Source: Aureimonas psammosilenae (lineage in GTDB: Bacteria; Pseudomonadota; Alphaproteobacteria; Rhizobiales; Rhizobiaceae). From it: a stretch of 64,000 nucleotides of DNA. Made by a program: the position numbers and the translations under genes. Positions 25,184 through 34,027 of this stretch are shown here, piece after piece (the first letter of the stretch is position 1; each line of letters starts with the position of its first letter). The stretch lies in assembly GCF_009176975.1 (NCBI RefSeq), contig NZ_WEZG01000014.1:1-64000 (forward strand), in the 5' to 3' direction. The notes under the pieces were generated by a model, which was not told the DNA's origin, did not search any database, and saw nothing but the letters and a program-made list of their open reading frames with translations.

Positions 25184-26224
25184 TCAGTCCTCTCGCCCCG
25201 AGTTCGCGACCAGGGCTGCCACCAGCGCTTGCGTTTGGGCGAGAAGCCCATCGATGCCGCCGTCCTCGTAGGGCGCGTAGAGGCTGAGCGTGATGGGCAG
25301 ATCGAGCACCTGACCGAAGGCGCCGATCGACATCTGCCGCAGCGGTCCCGTTTGCGTCTGCGCTGTCGAGACCATTGCGGTGTAGACGGCCCGCTCGTCC
25401 ACCGCCGCAACGACCTGGGCTCCGCTCGCCACCGCGACGTCCCACGTCTCGCGCAGGCGGGTCTCCACCGCTCGTTGATGGCGATCAAGTGCCGAGCCCG
25501 GCGCGCCCTGTTGCCGGAAGAAGTGTTCGTAGAAGGCCACGGCCTCCGCCGGCGAGCGCTCGGGGAAGCGCTGCAACCCACCGCCCGATGCCAGCGGCGA
25601 GGACAGTGTCATCGTGCGCTGGGGCAGCGTGAAGTCCGTTTCGCCCGCTTCGAGCTGGCGTACCGTCCCGCAGTCCAGAAAGAAGCCGTGAACATAATTG
25701 CCGGCGAGCGCGCCGCTCATCAGCTCCAGATACCGCGATTGCAGCCCGCCGCCCGCCGGGTCGACGTAGCACAGCCCTTCCGGCTCGGGCACGCGCAGCG
25801 TGATGTCGTCGCCGGCCCGGATCGCGACGCTCCTGGCAGCGTCCGGCGCCGACCTCCCGTCGGTGACCGCGGAGAAGCCCGCAAGCGAGAAGGTCGCCTG
25901 GATCTCGACGGCCTCCCGGCCGATGAGTTCGCCGACGCGGGGATAGGGCGCACAAGACCGCACGGCGCGCAGCGCACTGGCCGCAAGGGTGCTTCTCCCC
26001 GCGCTGCCCTCGTTCAGCACCGAGGCGGCCGAAAGCGTGCCGTCCGGTGCGATGCGAAGTCGTACGACCGCTGCGCCGGATGCGTCGCCGGGCGGCAGCC
26101 AGCACGCCTGCACGGCTCGGCTGAGCGCCTCGGTGATCGCTTGGTCGGAAGCGTTGGCGGCGTTGGCTGCGGTCAGGCCGAGAGCGGCGACGGCAGAAAG
26201 AAGGCTGCGTCTGAACATCGGCAT
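25184..26224 (-). CDS. Secreted protein with TonB-like C-terminal-type domain
   Basis: 346 residues. An N-terminal signal peptide (RRSLLSAVAALGLTAANAAN, cleavage near ANA-SD) is followed at residues 28-115 by a TonB/TolA-like fold pattern: ITEALSRAVQACWLPPGDAS, VVRLRIAPDGTLSAASVLNE, ALRAVRSCAPYP, IQATFSL. The remaining 230 residues have no recognised domain. Probably periplasmic. Function unknown; the TonB-like module is here N-terminal and not linked to a membrane anchor, so it is unlikely to be an energy transducer. Confidence 0.7.
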   Translation of the reverse strand: MPMFRRSLLSAVAALGLTAANAANASDQAITEALSRAVQACWLPPGDASGAAVVRLRIAPDGTLSAASVLNEGSAGRSTLAASALRAVRSCAPYPRVGELIGREAVEIQATFSLAGFSAVTDGRSAPDAARSVAIRAGDDITLRVPEPEGLCYVDPAGGGLQSRYLELMSGALAGNYVHGFFLDCGTVRQLEAGETDFTLPQRTMTLSSPLASGGGLQRFPERSPAEAVAFYEHFFRQQGAPGSALDRHQRAVETRLRETWDVAVASGAQVVAAVDERAVYTAMVSTAQTQTGPLRQMSIGAFGQVLDLPITLSLYAPYEDGGIDGLLAQTQALVAALVANSGRED

Positions 26225-26392
26225 CTCCTGTATCGGACCGACCGCTCACGCCCGCGACGTCGCCGAATGACGACTTACCAGGCGACGCCGCGAATGTCCG
26301 CATTCGAGAGGGCGGAGGAGGGCCGAACAAGACTGGTACGGGGTCGTTTCCGGCCTGTTCGCCTAGCTTCCTTGATGAGGACCGGCGGCCGT

Positions 26393-27730
26393 TCACCGAT
26401 CCTCGAACACGGCGAGACCAACCATCATCAAGACGATGGCGGGCCCGGTCTTCACGAGAGCCCCGAGAGGTTCGATCCACATGGCGGGCGTGATGATGGC
26501 AGCGGAGATCATGTAAAGGAGGGACAGGGCGATCCCGCACGATAAGCCGAGGCGACAGGTGCGCCGGTTGGCGATCAGAATGCCGATCGAGATGTCCATG
26601 AGACTCGTCGCCACCGTGACCGCCTTCGCGAGGGGCTCGCCAAAACCGTGATCGGTGAGGATGCCGACGGCCGGACCGAATGCCACGGAGATCGCGATGC
26701 CGCCGGAGACGATCCAGAACGGCACGAGGATTCCGAGAACGAGTGCCTTCAACGCGTAAAGGCGCGCGAACCAACGCTCCTGCACGGTGGCCGCGATCGT
26801 GGCGAGGGTGTCGGGACCAGACGAGGGCATGAGGCCGGTTGCCTCGCGCCATCCTGACGTGTCGCCCGTCACCCCGCGACGCATCTCCGCCAGCGCGGTG
26901 GAGCGCACGGGAGGGCGCCAGCCGAACCGCGAAACGACGTCGCCGGCGGCGCTTGCGGCGGCGAGCCCCCAACCCGGCAATCTTATTCGACGCCTCGGGC
27001 CGGCAAGCCGGGTGGCGAGGCCGGACAGGACTTCGCCGACGCTCGAAGCCTTTTCCTCCATGACGTCCCAGCTCGCCCGCCAATCGCGGCGCCCGGCCTG
27101 CCATTCGTCCAGCAGGAAGGCGATGGTGCGTCCGATATCGGCGGCATCGGTCACCGCGAAGGGGCGATCGGCGAGGGTTCGTGGGAGATCGAAGGGGAGA
27201 ACGGCCAGGGCCCGCATCAAGGCGCTGCCGCCATAGGCCGCGCCCGCGAGAACGAAGCCTGGGCGCAGGATAATGTGGGAAAGCGCCGAAGCCGCGATCG
27301 CCGCCTCGGCGGCACGCTTGCCACGGCTGAAATCGGTCCGGTCGTCCTCGGGCTGGCCTGGGATCGAGATGTGGACGAAGACCGGAGAGCGCGGCTCCTG
27401 CGTCTGCAGGGCGCTGAGCAGCCTTGCCACGAAATCATGGTTGGCACCACCGGCGGACGAGCCCGGCGCGTCCTGCAGGACGCCGACGCAGTTCACGACG
27501 ACATCCGCCCCGGTTGCGGCGAGAGCCGCTCGCAGCCTCGCTTCATCGGCGTCGACCAGGGGGAAAGAAAGCGTTCGGCCGCGCCAAGCGGCTTCCTGCG
27601 CCGGCGTGAAGCGCCGTGCCACGGGGACGACCCGATAGCCCTTCCGCAGGAGGAAGGAGCACAACGCTTCCCCGATGAGCCCCGAGGCGCCGAGCACGGC
27701 GACGACGGGTGCGGGCGCAGCACCGGTCAT
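26393..27730 (-). CDS. NAD(P)-binding SDR protein fused to a DoxX-like membrane domain
   Basis: 445 residues. Residues 1-290 are an atypical SDR: the cofactor motif VVAVLGASGLIGEALCSFLL, DVVVNCVGVLQD, and HISIPGQPEDDRTDFSRGKR in place of YxxxK. Residues 310-445 hold four membrane helices of the DoxX-like type (ALKALVLGILVPFWIVSGGI, AKAVTVATSLMDISIGILIA). This two-domain architecture occurs in several proteobacteria next to DUF2269 proteins. The start overlaps the DUF2269 stop by 4 bases. Membrane location is likely; the reaction is unknown. Confidence 0.85.
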   Translation of the reverse strand: MTGAAPAPVVAVLGASGLIGEALCSFLLRKGYRVVPVARRFTPAQEAAWRGRTLSFPLVDADEARLRAALAATGADVVVNCVGVLQDAPGSSAGGANHDFVARLLSALQTQEPRSPVFVHISIPGQPEDDRTDFSRGKRAAEAAIAASALSHIILRPGFVLAGAAYGGSALMRALAVLPFDLPRTLADRPFAVTDAADIGRTIAFLLDEWQAGRRDWRASWDVMEEKASSVGEVLSGLATRLAGPRRRIRLPGWGLAAASAAGDVVSRFGWRPPVRSTALAEMRRGVTGDTSGWREATGLMPSSGPDTLATIAATVQERWFARLYALKALVLGILVPFWIVSGGIAISVAFGPAVGILTDHGFGEPLAKAVTVATSLMDISIGILIANRRTCRLGLSCGIALSLLYMISAAIITPAMWIEPLGALVKTGPAIVLMMVGLAVFEDR

Positions 27731-28194
27731 AGCGACGGCCGCGCGATCATGAGCCACAAGATCGCCATCACCGAGCCGAAGCCCGGAAAGCCGAAGATGA
27801 ACCAGATGCGGTAAAGGCGGTGATAGGAGGGTGGGAGCGCTGTTCCGTTGCGAGCCGCCTCGCGGGCAAGGTCACGCATCCGCGCCTGAATCCAGACCAC
27901 CGGCAGCCAGAAGACGCCGGCCACGCCATAAAGAACGAGCGCAAGCCCGAGCCACCCTTCCCACAAGGGAACGCCCATCATGTCGGCCAGAAGGTATCCG
28001 GTGATGGGCTGGGCGATCGCGGCGCTCGCGGTGAACAGCATGTCCGCGACGACGACGACCGCCGCCGTGCGGGCCACGAAGGCCGCATCCTTCGTTCGGT
28101 GCGCCATCAGCATGAAGAAAGCGATACCGGTTCCCGTCCCGAGAAGAACGACCGCCCCGATGACATGCAGGTATTTCAGGAGAAGATAGTCCAA
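27727..28194 (-). CDS. DUF2269-family membrane protein
   Basis: 155 residues from a TTG with GAGG upstream. The beginning LDYLLLKYLHVIGAVVLLGT and GTGIAFFMLMAHRTKD is characteristic of DUF2269, and four helices follow, ending FGFPGFGSVMAILWLMI. No ATG is available in frame, and the open frame above 28194 belongs to insertion-sequence debris. It is coupled to the SDR-DoxX gene by an ATGA-type overlap; together they form a two-gene membrane redox unit of unknown role. Confidence 0.8.
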   Translation of the reverse strand: MDYLLLKYLHVIGAVVLLGTGTGIAFFMLMAHRTKDAAFVARTAAVVVVADMLFTASAAIAQPITGYLLADMMGVPLWEGWLGLALVLYGVAGVFWLPVVWIQARMRDLAREAARNGTALPPSYHRLYRIWFIFGFPGFGSVMAILWLMIARPSL

Positions 28195-28293
28195 GCCCAA
28201 CCTCGCCGCATGGTCGCTGGACCACCGCCCCGAACGGAACGATACCCTCGCATGAGTTGGAAAGCCGTAAAGGCGAAAAGTACGGTCCGCGAT

Positions 28294-29109
28294 GGGCTCC
28301 GTTGCAGCAACGAGTTCAAAGGCGAGATTTTGGCTTTGATGGCTTTCAATCAGGTCATGATGTCGAAGAGGTTGGCGATGAAGCGCACCTCTCCTGCGAC
28401 GCCCGGCGGACGTAGAATGCAGTGGCCGCGATGGATCATGCGGATCGCTTCCAAGCCTTTGATCGTCGCTGTCGCCGTTCGCATCGACCCACCCCCCTGC
28501 TGGTCGGATTAGGCGCTTCAACGTGCCATGATCGGCCTCGATGATGGTGTTGAGATACTGCGAAGTTCGATGGCGAACGCGCTTGGGCAGACGACCCTCG
28601 CGTTGCAGCCGCGCGATCGCCTTCGGGTAGGAGGCGAGCTTGTTGGTCGTGATCGAAGAAGGCAGGCGGCCCTTCATCACCGTCAGAGACTTGGCCAGAA
28701 ACCGGTGGAGCTCCTTTCGTGTCGGGGCGCTCCGACAGCATGAAGTCGATCAGGCAGCCGTTCCGATCCGCGGCTTCAAACAGGGTTTCCACTCCCCGCC
28801 AACGCGAACGTAAGTCTCGTCCCCGCGCCACGAGAGATGCCGGTATCCCCGGTACCAGCGCACGCGCTTCTCAAGTTCCGGCGCAGATCGCTGCACCCAA
28901 CGGAAGTGGGTCGTGTGATCGACCTCGATGGCCCCGCTCGGCCATCATCTCGGCGAGGTCGCGGCAGGATATCGCGTATTCGAGACACCAGCGCAGGCAG
29001 AGGAGGATGACCTTCGACCGGGAAGCGGCGGCGTGCAAACAGTCCGGCCTTGTGAGCCCCCAACCTCAAGGCCGCCAGATTACCGCATAAGCCTTCCTGC
29101 AACAGTGCC
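28294..29109 (-). mobile_element. Decayed IS6-family element (about 816 bp)
   Basis: Ends GGCTCCGTTGCAGCA (left) and the complement of GGCACTGTTGCAGGA (right) match IS6/IS26-type inverted repeats (GG..CTGTTGCAAA). Inside, on the minus strand, are pieces of the transposase in several frames. The start is GAHKAGLFARRRFPVE, then RIRDIL..MAERG-like sequence, VRVGGEWKTLFEAADRNGCL-type sequence, TTNKLASYPKAIARLQREGR and TSQYLNTIIEADHGTLKRLI. Multiple frameshifts make it inactive. It is inserted in an IS481-type fragment. A second piece of the same element lies at 46031-46282. Confidence 0.8.
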
Positions 29110-29112
29110 CCG

Positions 29113-29275
29113 TCTGTTCGGAGTAGCGCGTAAAGGCAGTCGTCGAGGGTCAGCGGCGTATGGTGGCGGAAAGCGACGATCACCGCCTCGTCCTCGACGG
29201 ACAGCACTGTGGAATGCGGTTCGGTTGGACCCGTCCGGCGGTCGTCCGTCGCGGCATTAGGCAGCAGTCGCCACC
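29113..29275 (-). pseudogene. IS481-type transposase N-terminal fragment
   Basis: Reads TGPTEPHSTVLSVEDEAVIV, then AFRHHTPLTLDDCLYALLRT, matching the helix-turn-helix-to-core linker of IS481-like transposases (GPK.PRSTVL..EEEA..V.FRR.T.L.LDD.L..L). It is cut at the IS6 element end near 29110. The integrase core is missing. Confidence 0.65.
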
Positions 29276-29399
29276 ATGCGGAACTCACCATCGATTGGAT
29301 AGCACACCGAGTTCCGAACGGGACGCGGCGCGATGGGAGAGCGCCTTTCGATCGGTTGCCAACCCGTGGTAAGGGGAGAGATTGGTCTGGGTCTTCAAA

Positions 29400-29747
29400 A
29401 TGAGAAAATTCGAAGAAGCCGACGTTCCGCAAGCTTGGCGCTCACTGATCGTGAACGCTTGGACCCCCTATGGCCGTCGCTCTTCCACACTGGGGACGGT
29501 GTATGCCGTGATTGTCGGCGAACGCGGCAGCGATCACGATCGTTTCGTCGTCCGCAAGCTTCTCGAGGGGGCCGATTCCACCCTTCTCTTTTCGGCGATC
29601 CGGCGATCGTCTCTGGGCTATCGGTCCCTTGCCGAGATCGCGGACAGTGTAGGGGCGCGAAGCGGCGACAACGTCGCCACGATCCAGGACAGGGCCAGCC
29701 GACATGGGAACCGAAACATCAGAGAGATGGCCGGCGCTCCTTCGTGA
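29400..29747 (+). CDS. Hypothetical protein, partner of the AbiEii-like gene
   Basis: 115 residues beginning MRKFEEADVPQAWRSLIVNA. No domain was recognised with confidence. It ends 44 bases inside the start of the nucleotidyltransferase gene, so the two are translationally linked and were probably selected as a unit. In AbiE-type systems the upstream gene encodes the antitoxin, but AbiEi proteins are longer with a winged-helix N-terminus, not obvious here. It may be an unrelated antitoxin family. Confidence 0.6.
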   Translation: MRKFEEADVPQAWRSLIVNAWTPYGRRSSTLGTVYAVIVGERGSDHDRFVVRKLLEGADSTLLFSAIRRSSLGYRSLAEIADSVGARSGDNVATIQDRASRHGNRNIREMAGAPS

Positions 29748-30468
29748 TGCCGAGGCCATCCTCGACCACTACCGGACGAAAGAGAACTCAACGCTGCGTC
29801 TTGGCGGCGGAACGTCGCTGACGTTCTTCATCGATCATCGCCTGTCCTTCGATCTCGACCTCTTCGTCGGTGATCCCGCTCCGCGCGCTGGCCATCTGCA
29901 CAGGTTGATGGCGAGCGGCCTGCCGCGCAGCCTAACCAGCGACGTTCGGTATCCAGGCAACTTCGTGAAGCTGGTTTGGAACGGCATCGGCGAGATCGAC
30001 CTCCTCGCTGCCGCGCCGTTGACGTCGCATCCCGGCATTCCGGTGCGCGTCCGGGAGATCGACCTGTGCCTCGAGCATCCGGAAGAAGTCGTGACAAAGA
30101 AGCTGGTCTACCGAGCGACCAGCGCCGGCTCCGTGAAGGGACGGGACATCTACGATATCCATGCATGTCTCGGTGCGGGCGTCATCCGGCCGTCCAACCT
30201 GGCCGGGGTCGTCGGTGCCGAGCGGTTCGATGCCGTTCTCGAGGCTTTGGAGTACGATACCGACCGCATCATGGAGGAGATCCGGGAACTGTCGCATCGC
30301 GCGCTCCATCCCGGCTTAGACGACTTGCGTCGCAGCATGCTCGAACTGGCCTCGGCAGCCCCTGCCACGGATTTCGTCGAGCATGATGCGACCCTGAACT
30401 TCGGGCATCTCGAGGCTCGGCTTGGACTGTCGATCGAAGCTGGCGCCGATACCCGGCACTGCCCTTGA
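29704..30468 (+). CDS. AbiEii/AbiGii-like nucleotidyltransferase (putative toxin)
   Basis: 254 residues. The N-terminal nucleotidyltransferase signature is LRLGGGTSLTFFIDHRLSFD followed by LDLFV. It corresponds to the GG[ST]-x..-R-x-S-x-D-[IL]-D-x-F pattern of AbiEii/DUF1814 enzymes, with a later EIDLLA as the third acidic position and KKLVYRA typical of the C-lobe (K..K in place of KL.A). AbiEii-type proteins act as toxins by modifying RNA or nucleotides and contribute to phage abortive infection. It overlaps the preceding small gene by 44 bases and lies between insertion-sequence remnants. Confidence 0.75.
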   Translation: MGTETSERWPALLRDAEAILDHYRTKENSTLRLGGGTSLTFFIDHRLSFDLDLFVGDPAPRAGHLHRLMASGLPRSLTSDVRYPGNFVKLVWNGIGEIDLLAAAPLTSHPGIPVRVREIDLCLEHPEEVVTKKLVYRATSAGSVKGRDIYDIHACLGAGVIRPSNLAGVVGAERFDAVLEALEYDTDRIMEEIRELSHRALHPGLDDLRRSMLELASAAPATDFVEHDATLNFGHLEARLGLSIEAGADTRHCP

Positions 30469-30595
30469 GTGTCTCAGGCCACCAGCCGTCGCCTGGATCA
30501 ACCCTGAAATAGCCATTGGTGGCAGTTGCTACCGAATGGCGTTCCACTCCCGCAAAAAACCTGCACCATCAAAGCCTGGGATCAAACACCTAGGA

Positions 30596-30783
30596 GGCTG
30601 TCCGAGAAGTCCCTGGCTGAGGATGGCCGAGGAATTTTCGTCGGTCCGCGAGGCGCCAAACTTAAGTGATGCCGGCGGCATCGGCGGTCCGCAGGACGGG
30701 CGAGACAAGTGGCTCGCCCCGAGGCAACAAAGCGGGCAGCGAAAAGAACCGGACAGCCGACCCGTGGGACTTTTCAGACAGTC
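30596..30783. repeat. Small inverted-repeat element A (188 bp)
   Basis: Ends GGCTGTCCGAGAAGTCCC and GGGACTTTTCAGACAGTC form an 18-bp inverted repeat with 3 mismatches. The core 30650-30700 is identical over 51 bases to 60654-60704 in element B, though the terminal sequences differ. The core holds the palindrome GATGCCGGCGGCATC. No coding potential. Confidence 0.75.
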
Positions 30784-30864
30784 GCTGACAACAACGCGAT
30801 CGCCTTCAATCGCGACCTCGACGATCGTCCAGTACCGATCGATCGCTGCCGTCTTGCCTTTCCG

Positions 30865-31436
30865 CTGGCCTGGACCTGGCTCGGCCCGTAATGCTGGGTG
30901 ATCGCCCAGGTGGAGAAGCCGTAGAAGCCCGCGATCAGAAGCGCCGCGGCATAGGTCGCCCGCGGCACGGTCCGCGCCGGATCGCGCGCCTCCTCGGCAT
31001 AAAGCGCCGTCGCCTCGAAGCCGATATAGGAGCCGACCACGAAAACCAGCGCCACGCCGAAACCGGGAGCGAAGACGGTGGTCGGCGCGAAGGAGGTCAG
31101 GCTCATCCCTTCCGGGCCGCCGCCCTCGAGCACGATCTTGACGCCGAGCACGAACAGGATCAGCACCTCGCAGACCATGCAGACGCTGAGGACGTGTCCG
31201 GAAAAGACGATGTTGCGCGAGCCCGCCAGCGTGACGACGGCCGCGATGGCCAGCACCGGCACCCACCAGGGAACCACGATCCCGATCTTGGCGAGCATGG
31301 CGGCGGCGAAGATTCCGAACAGCGCGTAGACCGCGATCTGGATCAGCTTGTAGGAACTGATCGCGAGAGCCGCGCCGGCGATGCCGCTCGGCACGCCTAG
31401 CGCCTGGGAGATATAGGTGTAGAACGCTCCCACGCT
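30865..31436 (-). pseudogene. APC-family amino acid permease fragment
   Basis: About 190 residues of an APC permease interior: VGAFYTYISQALGVPSGIAG, AYKL-like SYKLIQIAVYALFGIF, ILFVLGVKIVLEGG and the signature ALVFVVGSYIGFEATALYAE followed by EARDPARTVPRATY. Both ends are missing. The N-terminal side joins an AraC fragment at about 31436, and the C-terminal side runs into unrelated sequence next to element A at about 30865. Confidence 0.85.
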
Positions 31437-31644
31437 GCAGCGCCGGCTTGCGGACCGCAACACGTCGCTTCGCGAGCTCCTCGGCAGCTTTCGCCTTGAA
31501 ACATCCCGCGCCCTTCTGAGCGAGAGCGATCGGCCGGTCGGCGACATCGCACGCAATCTTGGATATTCGGACAGCACCGCCTTCTGGCGAGCGTTCAAGA
31601 CGCGAACCGGAATGACGCCTCATGGATATCGCAAGCGGGTTTGA
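31437..31644 (+). pseudogene. AraC-family regulator C-terminal fragment
   Basis: Reads LQRRLADRNTSLRELLGSFR, then VGDIARNLGYSDSTAFWRAF and TRTGMTPHGYRKRV before TGA. This is the second half of an AraC/XylS DNA-binding domain. No start codon or N-terminal domain is present; it abuts the truncated permease, marking a deletion or recombination junction. Confidence 0.85.
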
Positions 31645-31741
31645 ACCTCCTCGCGCCGTCCGTGCGTCGAACGCCCGACGGGTTCGGGGTCGGCATCGAG
31701 CCTGTCCGGCGAACCGGCGGCTCCGAGACGAACGAAGCACC

Positions 31742-32332
31742 TCACTCCCCTATGCCGCCATCGGCGAGGAACCAGGCGACGAGCTCGGTCGCATTGCGCA
31801 CGCCAACGGCACGGGACAGGCGGAGCCGATGCGCTTCGACGGTGCGTTGCGACAAACCGATGGCGAGGCCGATCTCGGCGTTGGTGAGCCCCTGCGCCAC
31901 GAGCGCGAGGATCTGTCGCTGCCGGCCGGTCAACCGCTGCGTCGCCCCGTTCACCGGGCGGTTCAGCGGCTCGAAGCAGTAGATCGCCTCGGCGAACGGA
32001 TCGGCCGCCCGGCGCGAGCGCCCGTTCACCTTCGCCCAGAACTGCCGCCCCATGGACCCGCGCATGATGCGCTCGTCTTGGAAGACCTGACCTCCGGGCA
32101 GATGGCTGCGCCACATCTCGCCGGTGCGCACGAAGTCATCGAGCTGGGGGTAGAGGCGTGAGAAGCTGGTGTCGATCAGCTCCGCCCGTTCGAAACCGAA
32201 GAGTGCGGCGAACTCGGCGTTGCAGTCGCGGATGATGCGATAGGTGGCAAAGACCAGCGGCACGGGCAGCTCGGCCAGCGAAAAGCGCGAAACGGCGGAG
32301 TGCTCGACCGAACGAGGCGGGTGTGCAGGCAT
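31742..32332 (-). CDS. LuxR-type regulator with PAS sensor domain
   Basis: 196 residues. Residues 15-110 are a PAS domain (LPVPLVFATYRIIRDCNAEF, FGFERAELIDTSFSRLYP). Residues 130-190 are the LuxR/GerE helix-turn-helix (RLTGRQRQILALVAQGLTNA, then GLSQRTVEAHRLRLSRAVGV). This PAS-LuxR arrangement is common next to CoA-transferase or aromatic degradation genes. A TTG at 32368 is an alternative start. Divergent from the CoA-transferase pair, which it probably activates. Confidence 0.88.
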   Translation of the reverse strand: MPAHPPRSVEHSAVSRFSLAELPVPLVFATYRIIRDCNAEFAALFGFERAELIDTSFSRLYPQLDDFVRTGEMWRSHLPGGQVFQDERIMRGSMGRQFWAKVNGRSRRAADPFAEAIYCFEPLNRPVNGATQRLTGRQRQILALVAQGLTNAEIGLAIGLSQRTVEAHRLRLSRAVGVRNATELVAWFLADGGIGE

Positions 32333-32423
32333 GTGGTAGAAATACCACTCGCCTCCGCTGCTGGGCAAGCCCTAACCTTATCTCGACGGGGCCGAGCAAT
32401 CGGCCGGCGACGGGAGGCGCGAC

Positions 32424-33161
32424 GTGAAGAAAACCTACTCAACGGCGACGGAGGTCCTGGCGGGCGCCCTACGCGACGATATGGTCGTCATGTCCGGCGG
32501 CTTCGGCCTGTGCGGCATTCCCGAGGCCCTGATCGACGCGGTGCAGGCCTCGGGAGTGAAGGGCCTGACCGTGATCTCCAACAATGCGGGCGTCGACGGC
32601 ATCGGCCTCGGCCGGCTTCTGGCCACGCGCCAGATCCGGAAGATGATCTCGTCCTATGTCGGCGAGAACAAGCTCTTCGCCCAGCAATACCTGTCGGGCG
32701 AACTGGAACTGGAATTCAATCCGCAGGGCACGCTCGCCGAGCGCATCCGCGCGGGAGGGGCAGGCATCCCCGCCTTTTTCACCAAGACCGGCGTCGGCAC
32801 CCTCATCGCCGAAGGCAAGGAAGTGCGCGAGTTCGACGGCGAGACCTATGTGATGGAGCGGGGACTGTTCGCTGATCTGGCGCTCGTCCACGCCCATACA
32901 GGCGACGCGCAAGGTAATCTCACCTACAGGAAAACGGCGCGCAACTTCAATCCGATGATGGCGACGGCGGCACGCATGACCGTGGCCGAGGTCGAGCACA
33001 TGGTGCCGGTCGGCTCGATCGACGCCGATCATATCCACACGCCCGGCATCTTCGTGCAGCGGATCGTCCACGTGCCGAGCCCTGAGAAGCATATCGAGCA
33101 GCGCACGGTCAGGAAGCGGGATGCGGCACCGGCCGGCGCCGCCGCAGGGGAGGAAATCTGA
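32424..33161 (+). CDS. 3-oxoacid CoA-transferase subunit A
   Basis: 245 residues, start [14 protein letters not shown]. The family-I CoA-transferase alpha signature is [20 protein letters not shown], with [11 protein letters not shown] and [12 protein letters not shown]. It transfers CoA between succinyl-CoA and a 3-oxoacid (acetoacetate or 3-oxoadipate), heterodimer with subunit B. The stop overlaps the next start (TGATG). Which oxoacid is used cannot be decided from sequence alone. Confidence 0.94.
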   Translation: MKKTYSTATEVLAGALRDDMVVMSGGFGLCGIPEALIDAVQASGVKGLTVISNNAGVDGIGLGRLLATRQIRKMISSYVGENKLFAQQYLSGELELEFNPQGTLAERIRAGGAGIPAFFTKTGVGTLIAEGKEVREFDGETYVMERGLFADLALVHAHTGDAQGNLTYRKTARNFNPMMATAARMTVAEVEHMVPVGSIDADHIHTPGIFVQRIVHVPSPEKHIEQRTVRKRDAAPAGAAAGEEI

Positions 33162-33814
33162 TGGCCTGGACGCGCGACCAGATGGCGGCACGCGCCGCCC
33201 GCGAACTCGAGGATGGGTTCTACGTCAACTTGGGGATCGGCATCCCGACCCTGGTGGCCAACCACATCCCCGAGGGCATCGAGGTGGTGCTGCAGTCCGA
33301 GAACGGCATGCTCGGCATGGGCCCCTTCCCGTATGAGGGCGAGGAGGACGCCGACCTCATCAACGCCGGCAAGCAGACCATCACCGAACTGCCGATGACG
33401 AGCTTCTTCTCCTCGGCCGACAGTTTCGCGATGATCCGGGGCGGCCACATCGACCTGTCGATCCTCGGCGCCATGCAGGTGGCGGCCAACGGGGATCTGG
33501 CCAACTGGATGATCCCCGGCAAGATGGTGAAGGGCATGGGCGGAGCGATGGACCTCGTCGCCGGCGTCAAGCGCGTGGTCGTGCTCATGGAGCACGAGGC
33601 GAAAGGCGAATCGAAGCTCCTGCCCGAATGCACGCTGCCGCTGACCGGCGCGCGCGTCGCCGATCTCGTGATCACCGACCTCGGCGTCTTCACCGTGGAG
33701 CGCAAGGGGCCGGAGCACCTGACGCTGATCGAACTCGCCGACGGCGTGACGCTCGACGAGATTCAGGCGAAGACGAAGGCGTCCTTCGCGGTCGATCTCC
33801 GAGAAGCAAACTGA
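33161..33814 (+). CDS. 3-oxoacid CoA-transferase subunit B
   Basis: 217 residues, start [20 protein letters not shown]. The catalytic glutamate lies in [11 protein letters not shown], the beta-subunit signature, and [16 protein letters not shown] precedes it. The C-terminal [14 protein letters not shown] is also typical. It pairs with subunit A, which overlaps it by one base. The 200 bp downstream up to the IS6 element contains no gene. Confidence 0.94.
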   Translation: MAWTRDQMAARAARELEDGFYVNLGIGIPTLVANHIPEGIEVVLQSENGMLGMGPFPYEGEEDADLINAGKQTITELPMTSFFSSADSFAMIRGGHIDLSILGAMQVAANGDLANWMIPGKMVKGMGGAMDLVAGVKRVVVLMEHEAKGESKLLPECTLPLTGARVADLVITDLGVFTVERKGPEHLTLIELADGVTLDEIQAKTKASFAVDLREAN

Positions 33815-34027
33815 AGCCGACGTCCATCCGTCTTTTGCGGATCGGGAGCGGGCGCTCCTGAACCGCTCTCGGTTTCATCCGGCACGGGCGAGAATCAGCC
33901 AAGGCAAGAAGGAGAGTCCCGAGGCGTTCCCGAATGCCGGCGGTACTCTCTTCCATTTCGGTCAGTAGAGGGAAGAGCAGGGACTACGGCCCACACCGGG
34001 CATCGGCTACTACGCTCGTCTCCGACG

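Noticed and set aside
24338-26545. Plus-strand open frame of 735 codons
   Set aside because: It crosses the EamA gene and the antisense of the TonB-like gene and has biased, Arg/Gly-rich composition with no domain. A shadow typical of high-GC DNA.
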